Shown here piece by piece: positions 25,952 to 34,417 of a DNA stretch of 55,391 nucleotides (the stretch's first letter is position 1; every line of letters starts with the position of its first letter). The DNA comes from an uncultured Clostridium sp. (GTDB lineage Bacteria > Bacillota > Clostridia > TANB77 > CAG-508). The stretch covers positions 1 to 55,391 of the forward strand of contig CANPDB010000008.1 of NCBI GenBank assembly GCA_947572725.1, written 5' to 3'. The notes under the pieces are model-generated. The model was given only the letters and a program-made list of their open reading frames with translations. It did no database searches and was not told the DNA's origin. Position numbers and translations under genes: made by a program.

Positions 25952-26785
25952 CTGAAAAATAAAATTATAGAAGTTCAAAATATCAAAGTAAATGTAACTA
26001 ATGTAAATGATAATGATTATATTTGTATTTCTGATTTTACAAAATTTAAAGAAGGAAAATCAAATTCAGATGATATAATTAGAAATTGGTTAAGGAATAG
26101 AATTACTTTAGAATTCTTAGGAACTTGGGAATCAATATATAATCCTAATTTTAATTCCGTCGAATTCGACGGGTTTAAAAATCAAGCTGGTCTTCATACT
26201 TTTACACTTAGTGTTAGTCAGTGGTGTGAAAAAACAAATGCAATTGGTATATATTCAAAACGTGGAAAATATGGTGGAACATATGCATATAAAGACATTG
26301 CATTTGAATTTGCATCAGCAATTAGTCCTGTTTTTAAATTATATTTAATAAAAGAATTTGAACGATTAAAAGAATTAGAAAATCAAAATATAGAATGGGA
26401 TGTAAAGAGAATTTTAACAAAGAATAATCATTTAATACATACTGATGCAATTAAAAATTACATATTGCCAGATAATGATTATTATAAAAACAAAGAATGG
26501 CTTAAGTATGCTGAAGAAGCAGATATTTTAAATGTTGCTATTTTTAATACAACTGCTAAAAAATGGAGAGAACTAAATCCTGATTTAGCAAAAAATTCAA
26601 ATGTTAGAGATTTTGCAACAATTAATGAATTAACTGTATTGTCTAATTTAGAATCACATAATGCAGAATTAATTAAAGAAGGAAAAAGTAAAGAAGAAAG
26701 ATTTGAGATATTAAGTAGTATTGCTAAATATCAATTAAATATACTTAATAATGCAGAAAAAATAAAACTATTAGGAGATGTATGA
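25952..26785 (+). CDS. KilA-N domain protein 1, CTG start
   Basis: 277 residues if started at CTG 25952; GAGGTG (25939-25944) stands seven bases before it and a TGA lies just upstream in frame, so no earlier start is possible. Seen: a KilA-N domain (about 1-130: DYICISDFTKFKEGKSNSDD, IRNWLRNR, EFLGTWESIYNPNFN, GGTYAYKDIAFEFASAISP, FKLYLIKEFERLK), then a C-terminal part AEEADILNVAIFNTTAKKWR. It aligns throughout with the protein at 27525-28394, which uses TTG. KilA-N is a DNA-binding module of phages and mobile elements. The next ATG or TTG start would delete the KilA-N domain, so CTG or a start-codon mutation is the best reading. Confidence 0.7.
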   Translation: MKNKIIEVQNIKVNVTNVNDNDYICISDFTKFKEGKSNSDDIIRNWLRNRITLEFLGTWESIYNPNFNSVEFDGFKNQAGLHTFTLSVSQWCEKTNAIGIYSKRGKYGGTYAYKDIAFEFASAISPVFKLYLIKEFERLKELENQNIEWDVKRILTKNNHLIHTDAIKNYILPDNDYYKNKEWLKYAEEADILNVAIFNTTAKKWRELNPDLAKNSNVRDFATINELTVLSNLESHNAELIKEGKSKEERFEILSSIAKYQLNILNNAEKIKLLGDV

Positions 26786-26786
26786 A

Positions 26787-27346
26787 ATGAAAAATTTACA
26801 AGATGAAATAGTAGAAAAAACAGCAGAAAAAATATCGGAAGTAATAAAAGATGATTTAAAAGAAATGACAATACCAACTGCTGAAAGTATAGGAAAAAAT
26901 ATGGGGTTGCTAATCGATGGTATTTTTGGATGGGCAGGAACTTGGGGAGAAATTCAAAAAATGAAACAAAAGCAATATATAGAAGAATTCAAAGAAAATT
27001 TAAAAACAACATTAAGTGATATAAATCTAGATAAAATTATAGAACCTAAAGCAAATATCATTGGACCAGATATATTTTATGTGACTTTAAGAATAAGAAT
27101 GGAGAATTTGATATTAATGAAGAATTAAATTTACTTACAACAATAGATAATTTAATCAGATTAGGGATTGTAATAAAGAACAAGTTAATTATAGAATTAA
27201 AATATAATTACAATAATTTCAAAAATCATACATTTTATAAAATTGTTGATAAAGAAAAAGATACTAATTCTAAAATACGAATATTAAATTCTAGAATAGA
27301 GCTGACAGATATGGGAAGAAAATTTTTAAATATTTGTATAATGTAA
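26787..27346 (+). pseudogene. broken DUF4393 gene
   Basis: The first frame (26787-27128) reads MKNLQDEIVEKTAEKISE and PTAESIGKNMGLLIDGIFGW, up to IIEPKANIIGPD, the usual N-terminal half of DUF4393 proteins. It then jumps. From about 27083 another frame carries the family's C-terminal end: NGEFDINEELNLLTTIDNLI, RLGIV, ELTDMGRKFLNICI, stopping at 27346. The middle of the domain (normally ALEASKYYIE and following) is missing, so there is an internal deletion plus frameshift. ATG 26787 with AGGAGATG in front; it overlaps the end of the KilA-N gene by one base beyond its stop. DUF4393 genes are common near phage and island cargo. Confidence 0.65.
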
Positions 27347-27392
27347 ATTGAGAGATAAACATAATACAATAAATAAAAAAGGAAGTGAAAAA

Positions 27393-27443
27393 ATGAGTTA
27401 TAGAGAAAATTCGACAAATATTAACTGGGAAGTGGGGATTTAA
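27393..27443 (+). pseudogene. rbgA 5'-end scar B (16-codon remnant)
   Basis: GGAAGTG (27381-27387), ATG and MSYRENSTNINWEVGI then stop. It matches scar A in 10 of the first 12 residues and in DNA, and has the NINW of rbgA. Sixty bases beyond the end of the core (27490-27503) is GTTTTTGCATATTT, which matches a 14-mer 61 bases beyond scar A (25914-25927), so the adjoining element ends are homologous too. Confidence 0.65.
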
Positions 27444-27524
27444 GAAAACACTTGCTAAAAGCATTTAAAATAAGCATTTTCTCAAAAGAGTTTTTGCATA
27501 TTTATAAAAAATAGGAGGAATTAT

Positions 27525-28394
27525 TTGAAAAAAGATTTAATAAAAACAGAAATGATAGTGAAAGATAATATAGTAAATGTAATTAGAATTAATGGAAGTA
27601 ATTACATATCTTTAACGGATTTAGCTAGATATGCTAATCCAGAAGAACCTAAAATTCCAATACAAACATGGATGAGAAATAAAAATGTTATTTCATTTTT
27701 AGGACTTTGGGAACAAATGCATAATCAAAATTTCAAAGGTATCGAATTCGAGACCTTTGAAAATGAAGCTGGAAAAAATAGTTTTTATTTATCGCCACAA
27801 AAATGGATAAATTCAACAAATGCAATAGGAATTATTTCTAAATCAGGAAACAATGGTGGAACTTATGCTCATTCAGATATAGCATTTGAGTTTGCAAGTT
27901 GGTTAAGTCCAGAATTCAAACTTTATTTAATTCAAGAATTTGAAAGATTAAAGAAGAATGAGGCATACCAAAATCAAATTGAATGGCATGCAAATAGAAT
28001 GTTGTCTAAAGTGAATTATTTAATACATACAGATTCAATAAAAAAGAATATCATACCAATATTATCTGATAAACAAAAAAACTATGTTTACGCAGAAGAA
28101 GCAGATGTATTAAATGTAGCTTTGTTTGGAATGACTGCTAAAGAGTGGAGAGATAAACATCCTGATTTAACAAAGAATGGAAATATGAGAGATTATACAG
28201 ATTTATTGCATTTAATTATTTTAAGTAATCTTGAAGCAAAAAATGCTGATTTAATAACAAATGGAATATCACAAAAAGAAAGACTAATAATACTGAATCA
28301 AGCAGCTAAAGATCAAGTTGAATTATTGCAAAATAATAGAAATATTAAAGAATTAGAAAGTTTACAAAATAATGTTAATAAAGAATTAGAATAA
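27525..28394 (+). CDS. KilA-N domain protein 2
   Basis: 289 residues, TTG start with AGGAGG seven bases before it. KilA-N domain about 1-140 (YISLTDLARYANPEEPKIPI, WMRNKNVISFLGLWEQMHN, GGTYAHSDIAFEFASWLSPE, FKLYLIQEFERLK). A C-terminal conserved part AEEADVLNVALFGMTAKEWR and LSNLEAKNADLI ends in a short coiled segment. Paralogue of the protein at 25952-26785. Putative DNA-binding protein of the element, perhaps a regulator of its cargo or excision (inference). Confidence 0.82.
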   Translation: MKKDLIKTEMIVKDNIVNVIRINGSNYISLTDLARYANPEEPKIPIQTWMRNKNVISFLGLWEQMHNQNFKGIEFETFENEAGKNSFYLSPQKWINSTNAIGIISKSGNNGGTYAHSDIAFEFASWLSPEFKLYLIQEFERLKKNEAYQNQIEWHANRMLSKVNYLIHTDSIKKNIIPILSDKQKNYVYAEEADVLNVALFGMTAKEWRDKHPDLTKNGNMRDYTDLLHLIILSNLEAKNADLITNGISQKERLIILNQAAKDQVELLQNNRNIKELESLQNNVNKELE

Positions 28395-28446
28395 AATACT
28401 AATAAATAGAAAACTAGTTAAGAAGGAATATAGAAAAGGAAAGATT

Positions 28447-29073
28447 ATGAATATAGATATTATTAATGTAATTGAAAAATATGGCTTTTGGGTTTTATTG
28501 ATTATTTTATTATTTGTTGGAGTAGTATTATTAATAAAAAGGATAGTTGAAAAAACTATTGATAACATTTTTTCAGAAGAATTGTCAAAGAAAAGTCAAT
28601 ATTATATAAGTACATTAAATAGAAGAACAGTAGCTTATGAAATATTATTAAAAAAAGAATTAGAATATTATGAAAGTATTTCTGATTTTGTATCTGAATT
28701 AATTGTTGTTATTCAAGATGTTTTATGGAATTATGAACAATTTTCAAAACAGAAAGATAATGAAATTAAAGAAAAATATAAAAAGCAAGCAATTAAAATA
28801 TATTTAAAAATCTTAAAGAGCATACCAGTAACTAAAAAAGATAATCTGATTTTTCAAAATTATTCTTCACAAATAGTATTTAAAAAACATTCAGAAATAA
28901 TTTGTTATTTACAAAAAAATATAGAAAACATTAACAATATATTGCTTTCAGAGACAGAATCAAATTTAGAAGATAATATTAATATTCTAACATCAATTAC
29001 TAATGAAACATTAATGTTATCAAGTAAGCTAATGATTTCTATTCAGGAACAGCAGAAAGACCTTTCAAAATAA
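28447..29073 (+). CDS. membrane-anchored coiled protein, unknown
   Basis: 208 residues. One N-terminal span (about residues 10-32, YGFWVLLIILLFVGVVLLIK), then an all-helical cytoplasmic region (KKELEYYESISDFVSELIVV, QKNIENINNILLSETESN). No motif recognised. The ribosome binding site is GAAAAGGAAAG. Island cargo of unknown role, with extremely AT-rich codon use like its neighbours. Confidence 0.6.
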   Translation: MNIDIINVIEKYGFWVLLIILLFVGVVLLIKRIVEKTIDNIFSEELSKKSQYYISTLNRRTVAYEILLKKELEYYESISDFVSELIVVIQDVLWNYEQFSKQKDNEIKEKYKKQAIKIYLKILKSIPVTKKDNLIFQNYSSQIVFKKHSEIICYLQKNIENINNILLSETESNLEDNINILTSITNETLMLSSKLMISIQEQQKDLSK

Positions 29074-29154
29074 TTTGATATTTTAAGAGATGTGTGTTAT
29101 TTTTAATGAATTGATTAATATAAATTAGATTTATAATATAAGGAAGTGAAAATT

Positions 29155-29226
29155 ATGCAAAAAAATAATGAAGAAAAATTAGTTTTTACATATTTACTAG
29201 AATATGTATTTATAGGATTATTATAA
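29155..29226 (+). pseudogene. possible rbgA 5'-end scar C (partial)
   Basis: GGAAGTG (29143-29149), then ATG and a 23-codon frame starting MQKNNEEKL. Intact rbgA reads MNNNEEKL after the same ribosome binding site. The match ends there, before NINW, and runs straight into GTTTTTACATATTT (29182-29195), the 14-mer found 61 bases beyond scar A. This suggests a third junction with a deletion. Weaker than A and B. Confidence 0.4.
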
Positions 29227-29264
29227 ATTATATTAAATAAATATATTATAAAAAGGAGAAAGAT

Positions 29265-29441
29265 ATGAGTTGGGAAAGCATTATAACAGGAGTAATTATT
29301 CCATTAATAGCAGGTTTTATAGGAGGAAGTATAGGTAATATAGTAATTGAAAGTTACAAAACAAGAAAAAGTAATAAAATGAATAATAAAAATGCAGTTT
29401 TTAATAATAATGGAGATGTAATAAATGGAAACAAGAGATAA
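29265..29441 (+). CDS. 58-residue membrane peptide ending in NNGDVINGN motif
   Basis: ATG with AAAAGGAG seven bases upstream. Residues about 6-30 (IITGVIIPLIAGFIGGSIGN) form one Gly-rich membrane helix. A basic, Asn-rich tail follows (SYKTRKSNKMNNKNAVF), then NNNGDVINGNKR at the C-terminus. The gene overlaps the start of the next by 17 bases. The motif NNGDVINGN is repeated near the N-terminus of that next protein. A small membrane effector with a C-terminal signalling motif is the suggested reading (inference). Confidence 0.6.
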   Translation: MSWESIITGVIIPLIAGFIGGSIGNIVIESYKTRKSNKMNNKNAVFNNNGDVINGNKR

Positions 29442-31758
29442 TATTCATGAAATGAAAAATCAATTTGCTAAATTTGAAAATAATGGGGATGTAATAAATG
29501 GAAATTGTACTAAAGTTTTCAATAACTATTATCTTGATAATAAAGAAGTATATGAAATTTTAACAGAAAAAGACAATTATTCAGATTTTTATAAGAGATA
29601 TATTTTAAAATTTGAAGAATTAAATGATTATGTATTTTCGTTGTTTTATCCTAAATTTATTAAAAAATCATTTGAGTTTACAAGTAAACCTTTAGTTATG
29701 GGAAAGAAAATTATTAATTGGATTTATGGATTAGATGAATTTCCAAATGAAGAAATTAAAGAATTTTATAAAGATTTAAAAACTGATTTTGATTTTAATG
29801 ATGATATGGTTATTGTAAAAAGATGGAATGCTAATAGTGATTATTTTAACAATAACATAGAGCAAGCAAGTGAAAATTATAATAAATTATATGATGAATT
29901 AATAACAAATAAAAATATACCCAATTGGTATTTAGATGATGTATGTATTGATGGCAGAAATCTATTAGCTCAATATGAAAATATGCAAAATAGATATTCT
30001 TTGGAAAATAAGTTTCAACAAAGGTTAGATAGAAATAAGCATAAATTATCTTATCCAGATGTTGATAGAATTAAGGCTGAAATATTTGAAAGTGTTTCAA
30101 AACATATTTTTAATAATAAAAATAAATCTAAATATACTACTATTTATGGAATTGGTTTGGAAGAATGTTTTTCTAAAATTCAAAATTTAATATTTTTAAC
30201 AATATTCTATGGTTCGATAACGCATTTAAAACTTGTTAGACAATTAATTTCAAATATAATGTATATGTATGCAGATACATTTGAGGATGAAGAATTTTAT
30301 AATGTAACATTACGAATGTTATTCCTTAGTGGAGAATTTAAAAAGTATAGAAATTTATATAATAAGATAAAAGTAAATTATTCATTTATTATTAGTAATG
30401 ATTTTATACAATCGATTGTTGAAAGTAGAAAAGCATTGTTTAAGTTTGAATATGATAGAAATAATATATTTTTATTTGATATTTATGGAAGATATATCAA
30501 TGATGATTTATTTGGACAACTAGAAGCTAATATGTTTGATATAGTAAGAATTAATGAAGATTATCAAATAAATATTATAAATGATGCATTCAAATCAATT
30601 GCATGTAATATAAAGAGATTGAATAATATAAGTATATTGTTAGAAATAATGAAAGATTATTTTGATAAATCATATTCTAGATTTTATATTGAATTTGGAA
30701 GAATTCTTAATGAGATTGATGTAGAAGAATTAACGCAATCTGAATTTCAAAATTATCAAAATATTATAGATTCACTAATAAAGGAAAAACAACATATAAA
30801 TTATGATATATCTAATTGTATTATAGCAATAAAAAAAAGAGATTCAAAAATAAATAAATATGATACTTTAATTACTGAGGCTGGTACAAATGAGAATATA
30901 GTTTATCAAGTGGAATTAGAAAATAATGAATTAGAAGCAATAAAAAGTATTGTAAAAATATATAGAAAAAGACATGAGGAAAGGGAAAATCATTCAGGAT
31001 GTTTTCATGAGTATACTGTAGATTACAACATTGGGACAGGCATCTTTACAGATGAAGCATATAAAAATGAAAATAGAAGTTTTATTTTGAATGAATATTT
31101 ACCATTAGCTAAATCTATAATACTTTCTGAAAATGAAGATATTTATGAAAAGAATAGGCATATTAAATTATTGGCGCATTTATTGATGATTGAAAAAGAT
31201 AGAAAAGTTACAGATGATATTGTATATACTATGCATAAAGCAAGAGAAATAAAAAGTGTTAATATGCGCCATATTGGAATTTCCAAATTAAGAAATGAAT
31301 TAGATTTAAATATAAATATTATGATGTGTGATGTTATTGCTAAAAATATTAGTTATAATGAAGCATTGTGCAATTGGTTAGAAATAGCAATAAAACATCA
31401 AGAAAACATTGAAGAAATATTAGATTGTATTTTAAAATTAAATATATTTTTAGAAAATAAAGATGAAAAAATTATTGAAAAATTATACATTTTATTTCAT
31501 ATTTGCTACCAAATAAATGATATAGATATAAGAAATGATTCTGTTATAATGAGCAAGATTTTTATTAAAACAAAATATCAAGAAAATATTATCAAAATTT
31601 TAGAAGAAAGATTAGAAAATATTTGCTTTGAAGAATGTAGGGGTTACATTCAATTAATAATGAATGCTAAAGAAAAAGATACTTATAATACACTTATTTT
31701 TAAACTAAAAAATAACAGTAATTACTATGTAAAATATATGGTTGACAAATATTTATAA
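29425..31758 (+). CDS. large helical protein with N-terminal NNGDVINGN motif, unknown
   Basis: 777 residues. The start ATG has GGAG nine bases before it and overlaps the 58-residue gene; a second ATG at 29452 would still keep the motif. Residues 19-27 are NNGDVINGN, then TKVFNNYYLDNKEVY. The rest looks alpha-helical throughout, with no membrane span, signal peptide, Walker motif or nuclease motif that I can see. Repeating amphipathic segments such as KYRNLYNKIKVNYSF, FGRILNEIDVEELTQ, IIEKLYILFHICYQ and NIIKILEERLENIC suggest a solenoid, as in sensor halves of antiphage proteins. Function is not recognised; a sensor partnered with the small membrane peptide is inference. Confidence 0.7.
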   Translation: METRDNIHEMKNQFAKFENNGDVINGNCTKVFNNYYLDNKEVYEILTEKDNYSDFYKRYILKFEELNDYVFSLFYPKFIKKSFEFTSKPLVMGKKIINWIYGLDEFPNEEIKEFYKDLKTDFDFNDDMVIVKRWNANSDYFNNNIEQASENYNKLYDELITNKNIPNWYLDDVCIDGRNLLAQYENMQNRYSLENKFQQRLDRNKHKLSYPDVDRIKAEIFESVSKHIFNNKNKSKYTTIYGIGLEECFSKIQNLIFLTIFYGSITHLKLVRQLISNIMYMYADTFEDEEFYNVTLRMLFLSGEFKKYRNLYNKIKVNYSFIISNDFIQSIVESRKALFKFEYDRNNIFLFDIYGRYINDDLFGQLEANMFDIVRINEDYQINIINDAFKSIACNIKRLNNISILLEIMKDYFDKSYSRFYIEFGRILNEIDVEELTQSEFQNYQNIIDSLIKEKQHINYDISNCIIAIKKRDSKINKYDTLITEAGTNENIVYQVELENNELEAIKSIVKIYRKRHEERENHSGCFHEYTVDYNIGTGIFTDEAYKNENRSFILNEYLPLAKSIILSENEDIYEKNRHIKLLAHLLMIEKDRKVTDDIVYTMHKAREIKSVNMRHIGISKLRNELDLNINIMMCDVIAKNISYNEALCNWLEIAIKHQENIEEILDCILKLNIFLENKDEKIIEKLYILFHICYQINDIDIRNDSVIMSKIFIKTKYQENIIKILEERLENICFEECRGYIQLIMNAKEKDTYNTLIFKLKNNSNYYVKYMVDKYL

Positions 31759-31787
31759 TTAAAGAGATTTTGTAAGGGAGTACTAAA

Positions 31788-33023
31788 ATGTATAACTGGA
31801 AAGTAGCAGCATATCTTCGTTTATCAAAAGAAGAATTTTATGGAGATAAAAATTCAAATAGTATTTCTAATCAAAAACAAATAATAAACTTATACATAAA
31901 AGAAAATAACGGTTTAAAATTAGTTGATTACTATATTGACGATGGTTATTCAGGAACAGATTTTAATAGACCTGGATTTAAAAAATTACTTGTTGATATC
32001 AAAGAGAAAAAAGTAAATACTATAATTATTAAAGATTTATCAAGATTAGGAAGAAATCATATTGAAGTTGATAATTATTTAGAAAATATATTTCCAATGA
32101 TGAATGTTAGATTTATATCAATTATAGAAAATATAGATAGTTATGAAAATCCAGAATCTTTAGACAATTACATAGTACCTATTAAAAATTTAATGAATGA
32201 TGCCTATGCAAAAGATATATCTAAAAAGGTTAAAAGTGTTTTAAAAAGCAAAAAAATTAATGGCGAATTTGTAGGTGCTTTTGCTCCATATGGATATAAA
32301 AAGAGTCCAGAGGATAATCATAAATTTGTAAAAGATATGGAAACTTCATATTATGTTTTACTGATTTTTAATAGCATTTTAAAAGGAGAAACATCTGGAG
32401 AGATAGCAAATGAGTTAAATAAAAGAAATATTTTAACACCAGAAAGGCATATAAGAAAAAAGATATTAGGTAAATCTAGTGATGATATAAATGAAAAATG
32501 GAATGCAAAAATGGTAACTAGAATACTAAAAAACAGAACATATATAGGAGATTTAATTCAAGGGAAAAAGAAAGTTGAAAGCTATAGAAATCATAAACTT
32601 ATTGATGCTAATGAAGAAGAGTGGATAATAATAAAAAATCATCATGAGCCAATAATTTCAGAGGATAAATTTAACCAAGTACAGGAAATTATAGAAAATA
32701 GTAATGCTAGAATTAATAAAGATGGTAAAGTAGATTTGTTTTATGGATATTTAAAATGTGGTGATTGTGGTAGCAAGTTTAAAAAATCAGGCGAGTACTA
32801 TTATTGTGAATCGTATGCAAGATATAAAAAATGTACAAAGCATTCAATAAATAGAAATAAGCTTATAAACAAAGTAGAAGAGAATATAAAAAGAAAAAAC
32901 AAAAAGATTAAAGAATTTGATCGAAATATATTGTTTCAATTAATAGATAATATAATAATATTTGATAATGGAAATATTAAAATAAATTATAAAGAAAAAG
33001 GAAGTGAAATTAATGAACAATAA
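31788..33023 (+). CDS. large serine recombinase (site-specific integrase)
   Basis: 411 residues. Resolvase domain (about 1-150): AAYLRLSKEE with the catalytic Ser at about residue 13, SNQKQIINLYI, DDGYSGTDFNRPGFKKLL and IIIKDLSRLGRNH. Recombinase domain (about 165-290): GAFAPYGYKKSPEDNHKFV, GETSGEIANELNKRNILTP, VTRILKNRTYIGD. Zn-ribbon (about 322-350): LKCGDCGSKFKKSG, YYCESYARYKKC. The C-terminal coiled coil is short, so it is smaller than the usual 500 or so. The ribosome binding site is AAGGGAG. The last codons overlap the rbgA ribosome binding site and ATG, as expected for an integrase at the right end of its element. Confidence 0.92.
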   Translation: MYNWKVAAYLRLSKEEFYGDKNSNSISNQKQIINLYIKENNGLKLVDYYIDDGYSGTDFNRPGFKKLLVDIKEKKVNTIIIKDLSRLGRNHIEVDNYLENIFPMMNVRFISIIENIDSYENPESLDNYIVPIKNLMNDAYAKDISKKVKSVLKSKKINGEFVGAFAPYGYKKSPEDNHKFVKDMETSYYVLLIFNSILKGETSGEIANELNKRNILTPERHIRKKILGKSSDDINEKWNAKMVTRILKNRTYIGDLIQGKKKVESYRNHKLIDANEEEWIIIKNHHEPIISEDKFNQVQEIIENSNARINKDGKVDLFYGYLKCGDCGSKFKKSGEYYYCESYARYKKCTKHSINRNKLINKVEENIKRKNKKIKEFDRNILFQLIDNIIIFDNGNIKINYKEKGSEINEQ

Positions 33024-33921
33024 CGAAGAAAAGTTACCAAAGGTCAACATCAACTGGTATCCAGGTCATATGGCAAAAACAAGAAAACAAATAATGCAAG
33101 ACTTAAAATTAGTAGACATTGTAATAGAACTACTAGATGCCAGAATACCGATAGCAAGTCAAAATCCAGATATGGCAGAAATAACAAAAGGAAAGAAAAA
33201 AGTAATAATATTAAACAAATGTGACTTAGCAGATGAAAACCAAAACAAATTATGGGTAGAATACTTTAATAAAGAAGGAATTACAGCTATATTAACTGAC
33301 TCTAATAGTGGAAAAGGAATAGAAGAAAGCATCAGGCAAATAGAAAAAGTAATGGAAGATAGTATGAAGGTTCAGGCAGAAAAAGGAAGAATTGGAAGAA
33401 AGATAAGAGCTATAATTTTAGGAATACCTAATGTTGGAAAATCTTCATACATAAATAGAATATCAAAAAGAACTACAGCAGGAGTAGGCAATAAACCAGG
33501 AGTGACAAGACAAAAGCAATGGATACGAATTAATGAAAAGGTAGAATTATTAGATACACCAGGAGTATTGTGGCCTAAATTCGAAAGTGAAGAAGTAGCT
33601 TTGCATTTAGCTTTCACAGGAACCATTAAAGAAGACATATTAGAAAGAACAGAAATAGCATATTATCTAGTAAAATTTTTATTAGAAAACAATATGAAAC
33701 AGTTATGTGAAAGATATAAGATAGAAAAAACATATATAGAGCAAACCTTAGAACAAGACAGACCAGAAAATGAAAATATATATGAAATTATGCTAGAAAT
33801 AGGTAGAAAAAGAGGATGCATAATATCAGGTGGGAATATTGATGAAGAAAAGACAGCAAGAATTATACTAGATGAATTTAAAAATGGAAAATTAGGAAGA
33901 ATTACAATCGAAAAAGTGTAA
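33013..33921 (+). CDS. rbgA: ribosome biogenesis GTPase RbgA (YlqF)
   Basis: 302 residues. A circularly permuted GTPase that matures the 50S subunit. Seen: VNINWYPGHMAKTRK (about 12-26), G4 LNKCDLAD, G1 LGIPNVGKSSYINRI, G2/switch PGVTRQKQW and G3 LLDTPGVLWP. ATG 33013 is used because GGAAGTG lies six bases before it; the frame opens earlier at a GTG inside that site. Its first 11 bases overlap the recombinase gene. The start and first codons have probably been supplied by the island. Expression depends on transcription from island DNA. Confidence 0.95.
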   Translation: MNNNEEKLPKVNINWYPGHMAKTRKQIMQDLKLVDIVIELLDARIPIASQNPDMAEITKGKKKVIILNKCDLADENQNKLWVEYFNKEGITAILTDSNSGKGIEESIRQIEKVMEDSMKVQAEKGRIGRKIRAIILGIPNVGKSSYINRISKRTTAGVGNKPGVTRQKQWIRINEKVELLDTPGVLWPKFESEEVALHLAFTGTIKEDILERTEIAYYLVKFLLENNMKQLCERYKIEKTYIEQTLEQDRPENENIYEIMLEIGRKRGCIISGGNIDEEKTARIILDEFKNGKLGRITIEKV

Positions 33922-34021
33922 AATCAATTGTTTCATTAAAACCACTAAAACAACTACTAACAAGCTACAATAGATTTTATATATAAATTTATAACTAAAA
34001 AAGAAAAGAAGGAAATAAAAA

Positions 34022-34417
34022 TTGGAAGAATTTATAAATATATTAAGAGATGAAAACGAAGTAAATTTAATGTCTCCACTAGTATGGGCTTATGTAGGAG
34101 ACTGCGTATATGAACTATATATTAGAACAGAATTAATAAACAAAACAAATTTAAAACCACATAAATTGCATATAGAATCAATCAAATATGTAAAAGCACA
34201 AGCACAAGCAGAGTTGTTAAAACAAATAATGGATGATTTAACAGATGAGGAAAAGGATATCGTAAGAAGAGGAAGAAATACTGAAAATCATCATTTACCT
34301 AAAAATTCTAATGTGCAAGAATATATGTATGCAACTGCATTTGAGGCATTAATTGGGTATTTATATTTGACAAAACAAAATAAGAGATTAAAAGAAATTT
34401 TAAATAAAAGTATATAA
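34022..34417 (+). CDS. mrnC: Mini-ribonuclease 3
   Basis: 131 residues. A compact RNase III-like nuclease without a dsRNA-binding domain that matures 23S rRNA ends in Firmicutes. Seen: PLVWAYVGDCVYELYIRTEL with the catalytic Asp of GDCVYE, KPHKLHIESIKYVKA, RRGRNTENHHLPKNSNVQEY and ATAFEALIGYLYLTKQ (second acidic site). TTG start with GAAGGAAA eight bases before; the product then begins MEEFINIL. Downstream of rbgA by 100 bp. Confidence 0.94.
   Translation: MEEFINILRDENEVNLMSPLVWAYVGDCVYELYIRTELINKTNLKPHKLHIESIKYVKAQAQAELLKQIMDDLTDEEKDIVRRGRNTENHHLPKNSNVQEYMYATAFEALIGYLYLTKQNKRLKEILNKSI

Larger units (their letters stand above)
25843..33059 (+). mobile_element. stacked serine-recombinase island in the 5' end of rbgA
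   Basis: About 7.2 kb bounded by the shared sequence ATCAACTGGTA (25843-25853 and 33049-33059) inside rbgA-like 5' ends. A further scar at 27381-27430 and a partial one at 29143-29181 subdivide it into about three units. Units 1 and 2 begin with homologous leader DNA and a KilA-N gene. Only the last ends with a large serine recombinase, whose 3' end overlaps the restored rbgA start. Cargo: two KilA-N genes, a broken DUF4393 gene, a membrane protein, and a 58-residue / 777-residue pair. No transposase or conjugation genes. Confidence 0.65.
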
